Positions 21,062 to 32,856 of a stretch of 64,000 nt of DNA are shown in pieces (the first letter of the stretch is position 1; each line of letters begins with the position of its first letter). The translations under genes and the position numbers were made by a program. This DNA is from Turritopsis dohrnii (taxonomy: Eukaryota > Cnidaria > Hydrozoa > Anthoathecata > Oceaniidae): positions 116,325-180,324 of the forward strand of contig BQMF02000655.1 in assembly GCA_027922465.2 (NCBI GenBank), read 5' to 3'. The notes under the pieces were generated by a model. It did no database searches, was not told the origin of the DNA, and saw nothing but the letters and a program-made list of their open reading frames with translations.

Positions 21062-22680
21062 ATTTTCATCGAATGAATGATTTCTACTTCAAAATTATAA
21101 TTTTCTAGAAAGTTCAATGTAATAATAACATGCAAGAGTGAAAGTAAACCGTTATTCATGAGTTGATGATGTGAGTAGAATTTTTGCGTACACTCAAAAA
21201 AGAATCAGAAAAATGTATGTAATGCCACAGATTAGAAGACTAAAAGCTCAGGTCTACCATTATTTGAAAAGTAGTCAACACAGCTTTTTTATTTTATTAT
21301 AACGTCCCTTAAAGGACAACGGAAGTACAAAAATGTTTTTGCATAAATCTTTGCAATCATGAAATAACGTTGAGACTCAAAATTTATGTAAAATGCGTAA
21401 AAAAATTTCTTCCTTAAAATGCTACGACGGTCGCCACCATTTTCATTTATGAAATGACCTCACTAAAATTATTTTATTCAAAATAAAGAGTTGCAACTAA
21501 TTATTTATTCATGAGCCAGTTAGAAGTTTTGTAGAAAAGAGTGGTTTTTCTTCATTGTAAAGATAGATCAAAGCTAAGTCTGTCGCATTGTTATATTTGA
21601 TTTTTATGTTTTCCACAAATTCACGCAGTTGAATTTTTTTGTTAACTCGCTTTTTTCATCTAATTTATGCCCTATCTACTTCAATCTCGTGTGTGCGATT
21701 TATTCTTTATAATTTTTAGTCCTTCGGGAGATTTTCTTTTTTAAATACTCGAATTTTATAGTTTAGTTTTACTGTTAGAAAAATGTTCTCAAGTTCAAAT
21801 AATATTACGTTCGTAAGAGAATAAAATCTTAAATGTCATCATCACGTCGAGTTTGCATAGGATTTATTAGGAGACACTGGTAAGAATTTATTTTATATTG
21901 TATTTATTTCACTGGTATTCGCCGTGCTCATGCTCGAATTTTTTTTGTTTTTGTTTTGTTCTTTGGTGCTCTCGCTGCGTTCATCTTTGTATGTGTCTCT
22001 TTAAGTTATATCATACTTAATTTATAGAGTTATTTTTTTTAAAATTATTTTAGTTTGAACTCGTTCAATCACTTGTCAATTATTGTCAATTCTTCACTCA
22101 CTCATCATCATCAATTCGAGTTCAAATATCTCATTGTCTATTAAAATACAAAGAGGCGGTAGAGAGCTATCATTTCGCATTTGTTTCATTAATCATTCAT
22201 AACTACAAACGCAACAATCATAAACGAAAATTTATTTACCAATGGAACTTTGGAAAAAAAACAAACTTGTGCGCAACCTCGTCCCCAGGTCTTCGTGCCT
22301 TTTTGATATACGGATGGCAGCGAAGAAAGCCATGGTGCAGGCCGGTCGTTACTCACTTGTGATTGGTTGTCGAGAATTAAATAATTAAGAAAATATTACC
22401 CGCGGCGTCGAGTGAGATTTAAAAAAAATTAAATGCCGAAAGAAAGTGATGACAGCGCAGTACGTAGCTACAAATATATCAGCTAAATATTTTTCTTTTT
22501 GCTCTCATGCTTTACCATTCATAAATATTTCCTACCAAGCAGGTGTAACAGCAGCTTAGTAGCTTCTCAAAATTGTGGCAGTAAGTTCATAAAATTTTTC
22601 AGAGAAAAGATTTTCTTTTTCCCTTCCTGTTGTAATGCAAAAATATAATACTGGTGTGAATATTTAGTGTCCATGCGTAA
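21062..22680. other. Region upstream of the kinase-ApoL gene
   Basis: AT-rich and without a recognised gene. It should include the promoter and any 5' untranslated exon of the minus-strand gene starting at 21061. At about 22268-22295 the phrase GTGCGCAACCTCGTCCCCAG resembles the end of a common cnidarian short transposon. Confidence 0.4.
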
Positions 22681-23156
22681 ATGGCTCAATTAACACCAAA
22701 GAAAGTGTACTTGCGGAAAGAAGGAGGAAATCAATCCAAATGTCGAGCAAAAGAACAACAATTACTTATATACTAAAGATATTTTCAGTTTCTGGAAAGC
22801 AGAAAAGATTGTCTCTGAAAATTGCACGTACATGTGGAATCAGCATAGAGGAGGATGACTGTCTCCCCCATACAATTTATAGAAAGTGTTTGAGCCGTGT
22901 CAAAAACATGTTGACATTCATGCAATCCTGTCAACAAACACAAGTGACACTCAGACAAAGCTTATCTATAAAAAGATTACCACCAAGTAGTATCCAATCA
23001 CATGCTATTAATGGAGAAAGCTCCAGCATAGGTTCACGTAAACAGTTACAACAACAAATGAAAGCAAGGGACATAGTACAACAACCTAAACAAGATAGAA
23101 ATCCCATAATAAAACATAACTCTGTATATACTGCAAAGATTATGACAAAATTGTAA
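22681..23156 (+). pseudogene. ZAD-like zinc-binding domain ORF, frameshifted
   Basis: A start at 22681 gives MAQLTPKKVYLRKEGG and a Cys-containing segment (SKCRAKEQQ), closed by a stop near 22773. The overlapping frame from 22740 continues IFSVSGKQKRLSLKIARTCG, then EEDDCLPHTIYRKCLSRV and a Gln-rich tail ending at 23156. Paired cysteines at the start and CLPxxIxxKCLxRV at the end of about 70 residues recall the ZAD family of protein-protein zinc modules; the second cysteine of each pair seems lost (KCRAK, and IY where IC is usual). It faces a RecQ-like remnant (23330-23896), so both may be parts of one transposable element. Function unknown. Confidence 0.4.
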
Positions 23157-23329
23157 CAAAACCATTGGAAAATATTGAAAAAATTGAAAACTCATTAAAA
23201 ATAAAACAACCACTTGCTAATTTGCTAATTTAGGCTACATTGTGTTGGAGTCTTATCTATATATTATATTACATATTTAACTTTTTAACCTGCTGAGGCT
23301 TGATGTCAAAATATATTTTATCAAAAGCT

Positions 23330-23896
23330 ATTATTATGTAATATATATACATACCACATTTCAACACAATGTGTTTCATCAATGCAACATGCCACAATAT
23401 TATCTCCACATACATTGGATCTTAATAGTTTACTGCCATCATCATACAATAACGAGAAAACAGAATGTCGATTTCTCCTTCTAAGACTTCCTTGGCTATT
23501 TCTAATTCCATATCATCAGTTTCAGTATCAGAAATATTGTTACACTGTTGTTGCTGCTTTCCTTTTTGATGCTGAAACAATGATGACACCTCTTTCACTT
23601 TTCCAAATTGCAGGACACCAACTTTGACTTTTCTTTCAGTTAAAACTCTCATTTGATCTTGTATGATTGAATTCAGCGGACTTATAACAATGATAATATT
23701 CCTCTTCCTATTCTAGGAATTAGAAAAGGCAGCAGTTGATAAACCAACGATTTACCAAAACCTGTTGCCTTTTAAAAGTTGATTCCAGCATTGAACTTGT
23801 TTTGGTTTAAAAAAAACTCTTTTATATTGCTTTTATTGACTATGTTTTATCTAAAGCATACTCAATTTGCTTAAATAAATTAATCACTTGCTCCAT
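23330..23896 (-). pseudogene. RecQ-like helicase remnant
   Basis: Reading leftward from ATG 23896 (MEQVINLFKQIEYALDKT), with several stops and frame shifts, the helicase motifs appear in order: FKPKQVQCWNQLL, then ATGFGKSLVYQLLPFLIP (Walker A, motif I, near 23775-23725), IIIVISPLNSIIQDQM (motif Ia, about 23690-23640), and IVACCIDETHCVEMW (motif II, DEAH-like, about 23390-23350). The protein stops after motif II, so only the first RecA half remains. RecQ-like SF2 helicases are carried by some DNA transposons; whether this is such a copy or a decayed host gene cannot be told from the sequence. Confidence 0.6.
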
Positions 23897-25805
23897 TTTC
23901 GTTTATTTATTTATCTATGATCGAACAAATTCTGTTTCACTCGACGTTTTAATGAAAAAATTTTAAGTAGTTCTCTACCTCGCTTGCCTGTATGAAGACG
24001 ATCTTAAAACCATGGGAAGAAAAGACAAATGACGTCAATACTGCATAAATTAAAACCACCAGTATTTCAGTTGGTTTTGACCGTTCTGCACCGGGGCTTT
24101 CTTCGCCACCATCTGTGTATCGAAAAGGCAAGAAGCCCTTGAAGAGGTTGACTTGTGCAAACTTCAGTTTTGCAAAGTTCAGCCACTAAATTGATCTTTT
24201 TCACAAATTTTTTAGTTTCTTTATGACAAGCAATTTGCAGGTGAGTGGATACACAGAATCGTTGTGCACAACGCTTTCTGCAGAAAAACAGGAAGTATGA
24301 AAAATCTCTAAAAAAACCATCACGTACTTTAGTTTTTTGAATCGCCATGTAATTATCATAAAAGAATAAAAAGAAAAGGTATATTAAAACGGAAGTTAAA
24401 AGTTACTCCTAGCGTAGTTGCTCAATATTAATACTAATGCAAGCAATAGTGATTAGGCCATCTTACATCACAAAAATTGATAATCATACGGCAACGACAG
24501 AAAACATTTTAGCAATGAAGGCGACCGTTAGTCCGTTTTAGGCTTATTTTTGGGCAAGAGTAAATTATGCTGAAGAAAAAAATTTACCAATGACTTTGTG
24601 ATAAGAAAAAGAAAAAAAATTCAAAAAACAACAATTTTTGACTTCCGTTCTCCTTTTAAAAAATATGAACACTCCAATAATCTTTAGCAAAAAGTAAGAG
24701 AGTAAGTAAGTGAGTAGGAACCAAATTTATCTCAGCATAGAAAAGCGGAGACCACTTCAATAGAACGAATCTAAGTGAAGGAAGGGCCACCATATCAAAA
24801 TGTTACAAAATTTAACAAACAAGAACAAGTGAACAAAAAAAGGCGTAAAACTATTGTTACAAAACACATTGTGTGGCATCTATAAATTAAAAATAATTAG
24901 TTTTTTTAATGTTTTTTTAAGGCTGGTGTTCACTGACAAAAATATCCCATCGTCAAATTAATCGCGATAGGATTTTGGGAAGCGCCATCAAGTCTGTCGC
25001 GTTGTTTGTATATGCTTTGTGTTCACTGCAAAAATAAAAGATATTTCAAAAAAGGGAAAAACGAGGTGCTTACTCAACTCTGAACATCTGCTAAGCCTTG
25101 TAGGTTCAAGTATCGTATAAAGAGACATCAATTTTCGGAAAGCAATAACCCCGTCTCGATAGACTTGCTCTGACTCTCAGGGTTTTTTTAGCATCGGGTG
25201 AAAGTCAAATCTCTTTATCACTTCCTTTCTTCTATCACAACCAATGTTTCATATTCTTGAAAAGTCAGGTAGTTGACGACACAAGGAAAGGTTGTTTGCA
25301 TGCAAACTTCGGGACAAAAATATTATAAACAAGATCTATACGTTTAATAAACACAAAAAGCAGTTCCCGATTTTCAAAATATCTTTAAGTACAATCCAAA
25401 ACAAGTCAACAACACTCATACAGTTTTCTTCACGAAACCGTCCTCCATGTTTTTATTATTTTAACAAACAAGTTTAAACTTGTAGATAATAGGACGGGGT
25501 CATAATTAGATAATAAAAAAAAACGTTTAGTCGTAAAGAATTATTGATAAAATCATATTTGTTATAAATTTTGTTATTTCTAATGGGCTTATTGTTTTTT
25601 TTTTAAAAAAAACATTTTAATAAATATCTCCCTTATTGTTATTCCAAACCATAAACTTTGCTTTGCAACCCCCGTCTTAGTTCTTTTGTTTACATTTTCT
25701 AAGATTTTTATTTTTATTTCGCACGGGAAATCCGAAAATTAACGTGTTAATCAAGTCTGAAGGAATTTCTGCTCCAATTTCTTCATCTTGACTTCTGTTC
25801 GTAAG
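23897..25805. other. Gene-poor stretch with repeat fragments
   Basis: No coding region is recognised. At 24920-25045 the phrase GTGTTCACTGnnAAAAATA occurs twice in direct orientation, with AGGCTGGTGTTCACT at the left, suggesting a fragment of a short DNA element. The rest is AT-rich. Confidence 0.4.
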
Positions 25806-25808
25806 GGG

Positions 25809-26230
25809 CTGATCATATGGAGTTCGTTATCCCGGCAGGGCAGGATAAAAATCATCCCGGGGCAGTTTTGCATTTCGATCATATGAACGTTTTGTCCCGT
25901 CTTGCCGGGATGAAAATCATCCCGGGATAGTTTTTATGTTATTGTTATTTAAAAATTGTCATTAATGCGCACGCGTGAAATGTTATCTCGTCCCGGCAAG
26001 ACGAGATAATTGTGATCATATGGTGAAAATCACCCAGGGATAGTTTTTATGTTATTGTTTATATAAAAATTGTCATTACTGCACACGCGTGAAATATTAT
26101 CTCGTCCCGGCAAGATGGGATAACTGTGATCATATGGAAAAAAACCACCTCGCTTAAGCGGGGTCCCAGCAAAAATAAACGAGATCCCGCTTAACTGGGA
26201 CAGGGTGGGTTTTTCTTTCCATATGATCAG
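25809..26230. mobile_element. MITE with CTGATCATATGGA inverted ends and two 113-bp internal units
   Basis: CTGATCATATGGA at 25809-25821 is inverted as TCCATATGATCAG at 26218-26230. Inside, a unit starting GATAGTTTTTATGTTATTG and ending near GTGATCATATGG repeats at 25926 and 26039 (113-base spacing). GATCATATG appears five times in all, and CCCGGCAAGA/TCTTGCCGGG hairpins are frequent. No target duplication is clear. No coding capacity. Confidence 0.55.
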
Positions 26231-26418
26231 AGAAGAAAATATAGTGAGAATTGTATAAAAGCTAGGATCTCGTCAAAACGTCCCGTCTCACCCTGCCGGG
26301 ATGTCAACATTTTCAATGGCTCGAATGTTTGGAAAATAAAAGAGGAGGTTGAAAAAGGAATAAGTCGAGGTTATTGAACATCCAAGAACTTATTTATTAC
26401 TCCTCCTCAATAACAATA

Positions 26419-26593
26419 CAGTAGAATCCCGATAACTCGAACCCCTGATAACTCGAACTTTCACTAACTCGAACCAATTTCGAATTCCCCTTCACCAATA
26501 CTTTCTCATAAAATGCCCCCGATAACTTGAACATTCGATAAGCCGAACTATTTTCCCGGTCCCGTGAGGGTTCGAGTTATGCGGATTCTACTG
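26419..26593. mobile_element. Tigger/pogo-type MITE, 175 bp
   Basis: Ends CAGTAGAATCCCGATAACTC and GAGTTATGCGGATTCTACTG, flanked by TA on both sides (26417-26418 and 26594-26595). The phrase GATAACTCGAAC repeats internally. This terminus and the TA target are characteristic of pogo/Tigger elements of the mariner superfamily. Confidence 0.8.
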
Positions 26594-26749
26594 TACAAGT
26601 AACATAGATGCTATTCAATAAATCTGCTCTTTCCAACTGAAGTTTGTAAATAGCCATCATTTATCCGCAAAAATATATTCCGCATAAATTTCTGCCTTCA
26701 ACAATTTTTCCTTTAAGGTACTCATTCCCGGCAACTTTTAAAGTTAGAA

Positions 26750-26985
26750 GATGGTGATGTAGCTCGGTGTTCTGGCACCTTACTATGGTGGTTGTCATTC
26801 TCGAAATTCATGCCAGAGTTCGGGGTTAGATTCCCCTTGGCTGCGATTCACTATACGCGATTGAATGTACCACAGCGCCGGGTAGACCCATGTCATGTGA
26901 GGAAAATAGGGTAGAAGGATATATCGGGGGTTGCGGGAGGTCATCCAGGAGAGAACAGAGCTACGGTGGCATGTATCTTCCAAAT
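26750..26985 (+). repeat. tRNA-derived SINE
   Basis: GATGTAGCTCGGTGTTCTGG (A-box-like) at about 26755, and GGGGTTAGATTCCCC (B-box GGTTxGATTCC) about 70 bases later, give the Pol III internal promoter spacing of a tRNA-derived SINE. The body continues to about 26985. Confidence 0.5.
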
Positions 26986-26999
26986 AAAGTCGCGATGTT

Positions 27000-27190
27000 T
27001 TTGAACCCTTTATCCGCTCAAAAAGAGCTCAAAACGAGCAAATCCGCTCAAAAATGACTCAAAACGAGCGAATCCGCTCAAAAATGACTCAAAACGAGCG
27101 TTTCCCGCAGAAAGTGCTTCAAAACGAGCGAATCCCACTCAAAACGAGCGTTTCCCGCTGAAAGTGTTTGAAAACGAGCGAATCCCGCAC
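27000..27190. repeat. Minisatellite of CAAAACGAGCG units
   Basis: Six or more imperfect units of about 29-31 bases, each built on TCAAAACGAGCGAATCCGC or TCAAAACGAGCGTTTCCCGC. No coding role is evident. Confidence 0.7.
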
Positions 27191-27327
27191 TGAACGTAAT
27201 TCTGCTACTCGTGGGTTGAGATAAGCAAACAATTTCGAAGATGGCGGAAGGAACTACCGACAATGGAGTACTGCAGTAGAAAATATTGACCCCTTAGAAT
27301 ATTTTCACCCCCCGTGGTTTACGCTTA

Positions 27328-27380
27328 TGACTAAACCTAACCCTAACCCTAACTATGACCCTAAGCCTAACCCTAACCCC
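27328..27380 (+). repeat. Interstitial telomere-type repeat (CCCTAA)n
   Basis: About 50 bases of CCTAACCCTAACCCTAAC with a few changes (one CTATGACCC, one AAGCCTAAC). This is the C-rich strand of TTAGGG repeats. Confidence 0.75.
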
Positions 27381-27508
27381 AGCAATAACAAAGAAAACCT
27401 AACAACCTCTCAAAAATATCAAGTCTCACTTTCTGAATGTGAAAAAATGGGCTGTCTAAAATAGTCTTGTGTGAAAATAATGAAGAAAATGTGAACAGTA
27501 ACTCAACC

Positions 27509-27550
<42 letters not shown>
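27509..27550 (+). repeat. Poly-C tract of about 40 bases
   Basis: An essentially uninterrupted run of C following ACTCAACCA. Tracts like this are difficult to sequence and assemble, so length may be inaccurate. An open frame through it gives only poly-proline. Confidence 0.85.
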
Positions 27551-27552
<2 letters not shown>

Positions 27553-28954
27553 TGCCTGTGCGTGCTACGATGATGAGTTGTGGTGTGCAGTGGAGACATA
27601 TTTATATATTATTGTTTTAATTTGTCTTGCTGATCAGTTACCAAATATCCAAGTAATGTTACATACTAAAGTATTCTCATTTATTAAGAATTGGCAGTAA
27701 AGTGAGCTGAATTTCTGTGTGATAGGCAGTTTTTTTTGTTTTCTTAACTTTAATGACTGGCAGTTGACTTACTCTCTCTTAAACTGCCAATTATGCAGAT
27801 ATAGAATGCACTCATTTTTGCCAAACATGAAACCTAAAAATACTACAGAACAGAAACACTTCTGTTTACTGTAACTTTAGTAATGGGGCTATTTTAGAGA
27901 ATTCAAAATCTTCAAAAGTGCTTTTAGCAATATGTAATTTAATAGTGTAAAAGTGGTTTAAACTGAAAAAGTAGCCAAGAGATTCATCTATTCATAGAAC
28001 TGTTTGTGTTTTTATACTGTTTTGTCGTCCTCTAGTAATCAACATCTGCAGGTTATGGTTATGAATTCTGAACAGTTTTCATATACATTTTACAGGTCAT
28101 CGAGGTTTTACTTCAGAGAGGTGTCGAACATGATGTGGTAGAGAGATTCCCGAATGAAAAGGTAACTATATATAATGGCTTATTATTTTTGTTTTAAAAT
28201 TTAACTATAACCAGGAAATTTCAGATGTTGGACTGATGTCATAGTTATTTCTTGCTTTGATCAACCTATGCATGATTCATTTGATGTATACTACCTGTCT
28301 GTTTTGGTTCAATATATATGGGATCATCATAGAATTATCTTTAACAAATAGTTATATATAACTTGTGGGAGAGTTCTACCTAGCAGTTACCCCAAAATAT
28401 TTTGTGCATGTAATATATTTCGAACACAAAATCTGTCTATTGTATGACTATTCTTAAATTTTCTTAGATGGATGCAACAGCTGTTACCCGTGCAAAAGAT
28501 CAATTTTGCACGAATTAGGACTGAAAGTGACTGAAGATATTATAATAAGGGCTCATTGCCATATCACACAGTCAGAAGCCACAGCCGAAAAGAAAGAAAC
28601 TTTAAAGTCAATTGTAATGAACACCAACACACTAAATAAACGTAAAATATCAGCAAAAATTCGGACTGTACTTCTGGGTTGGATGCATTTATAATGACAA
28701 GAAACGCAGATATATTACAGTGAAAGAAAAAAATGGTGGAGATCAACTTTTTATCATCATTTTTTATGTTTTTTGCTCCAGGGTCTTTGATCATTACTGA
28801 AAACCCTCAAATTAGGTGGGGCTGGATAGTTTGGAGAACTACCGACGTTTCAACTGAAACTAGTGAAATGTTCATTGATTAAGACAAATTTTAACGAGTT
28901 CTGTTATTTATGCTATATTTTATATCATTATCCTTACTTGTGCTAAATTTAAGA
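27551..28954 (+). other. Possible exon-like segments, no gene recognised
   Basis: At 28098-28163 a plus-strand segment encoding VIEVLLQRGVEHDVVERFP is bounded by a TTTTACAG acceptor and GTAACT donor. At about 28468 TTTTCTTAG precedes a second possible exon. Joined in phase the second reaches a stop after 16 codons, so a real gene is not established. In another frame the second segment has a CNSCYPCKR motif. Confidence 0.25.
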
Positions 28955-30341
28955 TATATTGGAAAGTCGCAAGGATCAGTCCTGTTCCAAAAGTTAACAT
29001 CCCCTCCTCACCGAATGACTATCGGCCTATATCAGTTTTACCAGTGTTATCAAAAGTTTATGAGAAGGTAGTTCTTCAGCAACTGGTGTTTCATATCGAC
29101 AATTTAATGTTATACAAGTCAACGCAACATGGGTTTCGAAGATCACACTCAACTACAAGCTGTCTGATGAAACTGAAAGATGACATCACAAACGCCATGA
29201 ACAATGGCGAAATAACAATTTCAGTTTTTGCTGATTACTCCAAAGCGTTCGATACGATAGACTTTAAGAGTCTTTTAATGAAGCTTTCAAACCTCAATCT
29301 TGACAAATCCTTTCTACACTGGATGGCAAATTATTTATCAGACCGCCAGCACTATGTTCAAATTGACAACAGAAAGTCTTCGATGTTGACTGCTGGTTTT
29401 GGAGTACCGCAAGGATCCATTCTAGGTCCTGTCATCTTTAATTTATATGTATCAGACCTCTCAGAGCAAGTGAAATACACAAAAACATTACAATATGCTG
29501 ATGACACCAAAATCTATATATTCACTCAAAACCAGATGAACTTGAAGCTAAAATTAACGAACTCTCACGAGATATAGAAAACATCCGTAATTGGTCACAT
29601 GATTCCAATCTTGTCTTCAACGAAAAGAAAACAAAAACAATGCTTTTCTACAAAAACCAGCTGTACAGACATCACAAAAAGGAACTTGATTCAGTTGCTA
29701 TCAAATGTGGTGGTATTACTCTCGGCAGAACGGAATCAATGAAAGTTCTCGGAATTACTTTTAATGAACACCTGGACTGGACAAGCCACATCAATAAAGT
29801 GGCAATCGAATGCTTCTCTACATTGCGAACGCTTAAATTATTAAAACGACTTCTTCCATTCAAGATACGGAAAGAACTTGTTCAAACGCTAATATTGTCA
29901 AAGCTTGACTATGGAAATATCGTCTTTAATCCGATACCTAAAGCCCTTCAATCACGGTTGCAAAAAGTTATGAACGCTGCCGTCGGATTTGTATGGAACA
30001 GATATTCGAAAGTACACGACTGCATAAAACTCTCATGGCTACCTATTGAGGAGCGTCTCGAATATTCTGCTGCTGTTGCGGGCTTCAAAGCTGTTTTTGA
30101 AATAGTTCCTGCAAACATGCAACTACAACTTGCAAAGGATACAAGGGCTCTCAGAAGTAATCGTAAAAACATCGGCCCTATGATTCAACGAAGCAATGTC
30201 ATCAATTCCTACAGTAATACCGTCGCTCAAACTTTTAACAGTTTGCCGAAATCAATTCGTGAATCAGAAAGTTTGCACAGTTTTAAAACGAAAACGTTTA
30301 CATACCTAATGGACAAAGCAATTGCACGTACTTTATAGATA

Positions 30342-30384
<43 letters not shown>

Positions 30385-30500
30385 GTTTGTAAATACATTT
30401 AACATACACACCACATACAAATTTCTAGGAGAAGAACCATGTAGCAAAATGGAGCTAGAAATAAATCGGTTATTATTATTATTATTATTATTATTAAAAG
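28955..30500 (+). pseudogene. 5'-truncated CR1/L2-like LINE (reverse transcriptase)
   Basis: Begins inside RT at about 28955 (WKVARISPVPK) and continues NDYRPISVLPVLSKVYE, TQHGFRRSHSTTSC, VFADYSKAFDT (motif A), GFGVPQGSILGP (motif B) and LQYADDTKIY (the YADD polymerase loop). A frame shift near 29540 separates this from the thumb and C-terminal part (29640-30338: VLGITFNEHLDWTSH, LKLLKRLLPFKIRKEL, SLPKSIRESESLHSFKTK). The 3' end has a run of about 40 A (30343-30383) and finally a (TTA)n tract at 30468-30495, the kind of short-repeat tail used by CR1/L2 elements. Catalytic motifs are intact but the 5' end, including the endonuclease, is missing. Confidence 0.85.
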
Positions 30501-31285
30501 TGGACTTTGTTTAAAATTTCTCACTTTCGTTGATCTCAAACATCACTTTCAAAGAGTGTCTTATGCTGGATTATGGCACCACTAAACTCAACACTACCAG
30601 ACAATCGAGTGAAAGTTACTAATACTACTTGTTGCATTTTGCACTTCTTTTTCATTAAAACGATTGCGTTTTTGCCTTATAATATCTTCTTGTATTACTG
30701 CATTTTGTAGAGTTTTTGTTGCGAATTTTGTTACACAGGCTTATTTGTTCAGCGAGTTTAAATTTTTCCGAGTTTTGTGCCAGTGTTACTTTGATTCGGC
30801 TTTTTGATTGGTAGCAGAAACGAAGTTGAAAGTTTCGGAATGTTTTGGTATAATTAGCGATAGTGCGAACATTCCTGGTAATTGCTTTCAGAAGTCTTAA
30901 GCCTACTAGGTATGCACACATTGCGGAAATTCTGTTAAGTTAGATATATATTATGGTTTTCGAAGTTTTTGTGTTTTTAAAACTGAACACTGCATGTTTA
31001 CATCCGTCCCCTTTTTGAACATATAATGAATAAAAATAAGATTAAAGTTTGTATCAACTGCAGAGACCGACATAAGAAAATATTAAGATAAAAAAAAAGC
31101 AATTCTTGATTTTCTTTTAAACTCGTAAAGATAGCGAAACTTCTCATAAGACACCGTCAGATGTATCTAAACACTCAAAGCAGAAAAATGATTTTAGTTT
31201 AAAAACACCTTTGGAAGCAATTCCAACTTGTTAGCGAAACATCGCATTACTTTCGATATTGAAATTCCCGAGAATTTATTTCCAT

Positions 31286-31545
31286 AAGGCCGATTTCCAT
31301 TCAGCAAAATATCCGCGCAGATGTAGGTAATCCACGCTGAGTGACGTAGAACGCATGCGTATTAGTTAATTCATAAGCGTAGTTATGTCCGCTCAGGGAA
31401 CAAAAATAAAGTTTTTTAATCCCGCCGACGTCCGCTGATAGTATCAGCCAATCTTGTCTTTTGATTTCTATTTGCAGCTATTTGGCCGTTCGGAAATTTC
31501 AACGTCCGCGCAGGCATATGCGTTGAATGGAAATCAGCCTTTAAG
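31286..31545. mobile_element. Short inverted-repeat element (about 260 bp)
   Basis: The left end AAGGCCGATTTCCATTCAGC pairs with the right end GTTGAATGGAAATCAGCCTT, and both sides carry CCGCGCAG. No coding sequence. The target duplication is unclear (TA or TTAA-like). Confidence 0.6.
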
Positions 31546-31832
31546 ATTTTTGGTGTATTTATTGAAAACGCGTTGTTTTTCCTAACATCGCTGAATCTCT
31601 TCCCGTAAATTCCCATTATTGGGTTTATGTATGCTTATAAACAAATAAACAAGCTTTAAGTGTAGTTTCATGCGTATTAATTTTCACACAAGGCTATTTT
31701 GCGCGGAATAGCTGTAAGAAATTTTGTTATTCTTTTCCCGTAAATCTTCACATCCTCATACTTAAATTACAGCCTGCTACCGTTTTTACGCCAATGTCAC
31801 TGTAACTATGTCTGAGATGTATAAATTAACGA

Positions 31833-32400
31833 CTATGCAAATACGTTGCAGGAGTTTTGGCTGCTGTTTTTTTGTACAAAAGTTAATTGACTTGTGGAGT
31901 TAAAAACAAGGTAATTTAGGTAAATAAGATTTATTAATGTGAAATATAAGTTCTTTGCCTCATCAAAATTCTTTAGCATTGTTAAACTATTTTCCGCCAT
32001 ATGTATCAAAGCTAACTCGCTGAATTCGGGCATGCATCCAAATGTTGGTACACGTTTACGAAATTGTTCCGCTGCTGCCATATCACATAGAGAAACAGCT
32101 GTTTTCTCGTCACCATCATGCAAAGTATATCTGGTCTACCAGGTGGGCTTTCAGAATGTGGCACTGGACGAATGCGATGCGAGTTCCACTTTCGTGTGAT
32201 ATCTGTCAATTCATCTTGCAATAAGCCGTAAAATGAAAAGCGAATACATTCGGCATGTATTGGGTTACTGTCATCAAACTATCCAAGGTCTTTTAGGTCC
32301 TTGAAAAAGTTCATCCACCATTTTAAAAATGATTTTCTTAGAAAGGACCACCAACACTCAATTCGTTGATTGGATACTGACTTCCCAAAAAGAAAAGATG
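31833..32400 (-). pseudogene. Integrase-core (rve-type) transposase, C-terminal remnant
   Basis: On the minus strand from about 32400: KSVSNQRIECWWSFLRKS (NQRIE holds the third catalytic Glu), KWWMNFFKDLKDLG followed by a stop, then PIHAECIRFSFYGLLQDEL, ITRKWNSHRIRP and PPGRPDILCMM. After a frame change come LCDMAAAEQF, EFSELALIHMAEN and FDEAKNLYFTLIN. This WN-HRIR / GRPD arrangement belongs to a transposon integrase family abundant in cnidarians and related to Ginger-type integrases. The first two catalytic residues are absent, and a stop plus frame changes make it a relic. Retention of the catalytic Glu context makes the family call fairly safe; the exact superfamily is inference. Confidence 0.6.
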
Positions 32401-32856
32401 CGTTATAGTCAGGCAGCTACTTGCATAAAAAAATGAGAAACCATGCAAAGAAGGGGACAATTCAAAGGATACTAAAATATGTTCTAGAGATACTCAGTAT
32501 TAATTACTTTTTTACCGGAGCACCTAAAATTATTTATTAAACAAGTTATCACAAAAAGTAAATCACGCTACTCCAACAACAACAAACTAAAATTTCTCCG
32601 CCATCTTGACCTTCCTTCTAGACAAATCGGAAAATCGAAAGTACATATTCAGGGAGTGCAACATATGAAAAAAAATCATTCATTGTATCATTTAAAAAAA
32701 AAAAAAAAAACCCTTGTTACTTTTAAATAAAATGTTTTAAAACAATATACGTTCGATGTCTTTGTTCAATGTTTTAATAAAAAAATCTTTGTAGCACGAT
32801 TATTTTCAAAAATGTTGAACCCCCGTCTATTATTTCGAACGCTTAAAGATTCCATT

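Noticed and set aside
27467..27700. Open frame with a long poly-proline stretch (27467-27700)
   Set aside because: It is created by the 40-base C tract; the flanking residues show no domain and no splice context supports it.
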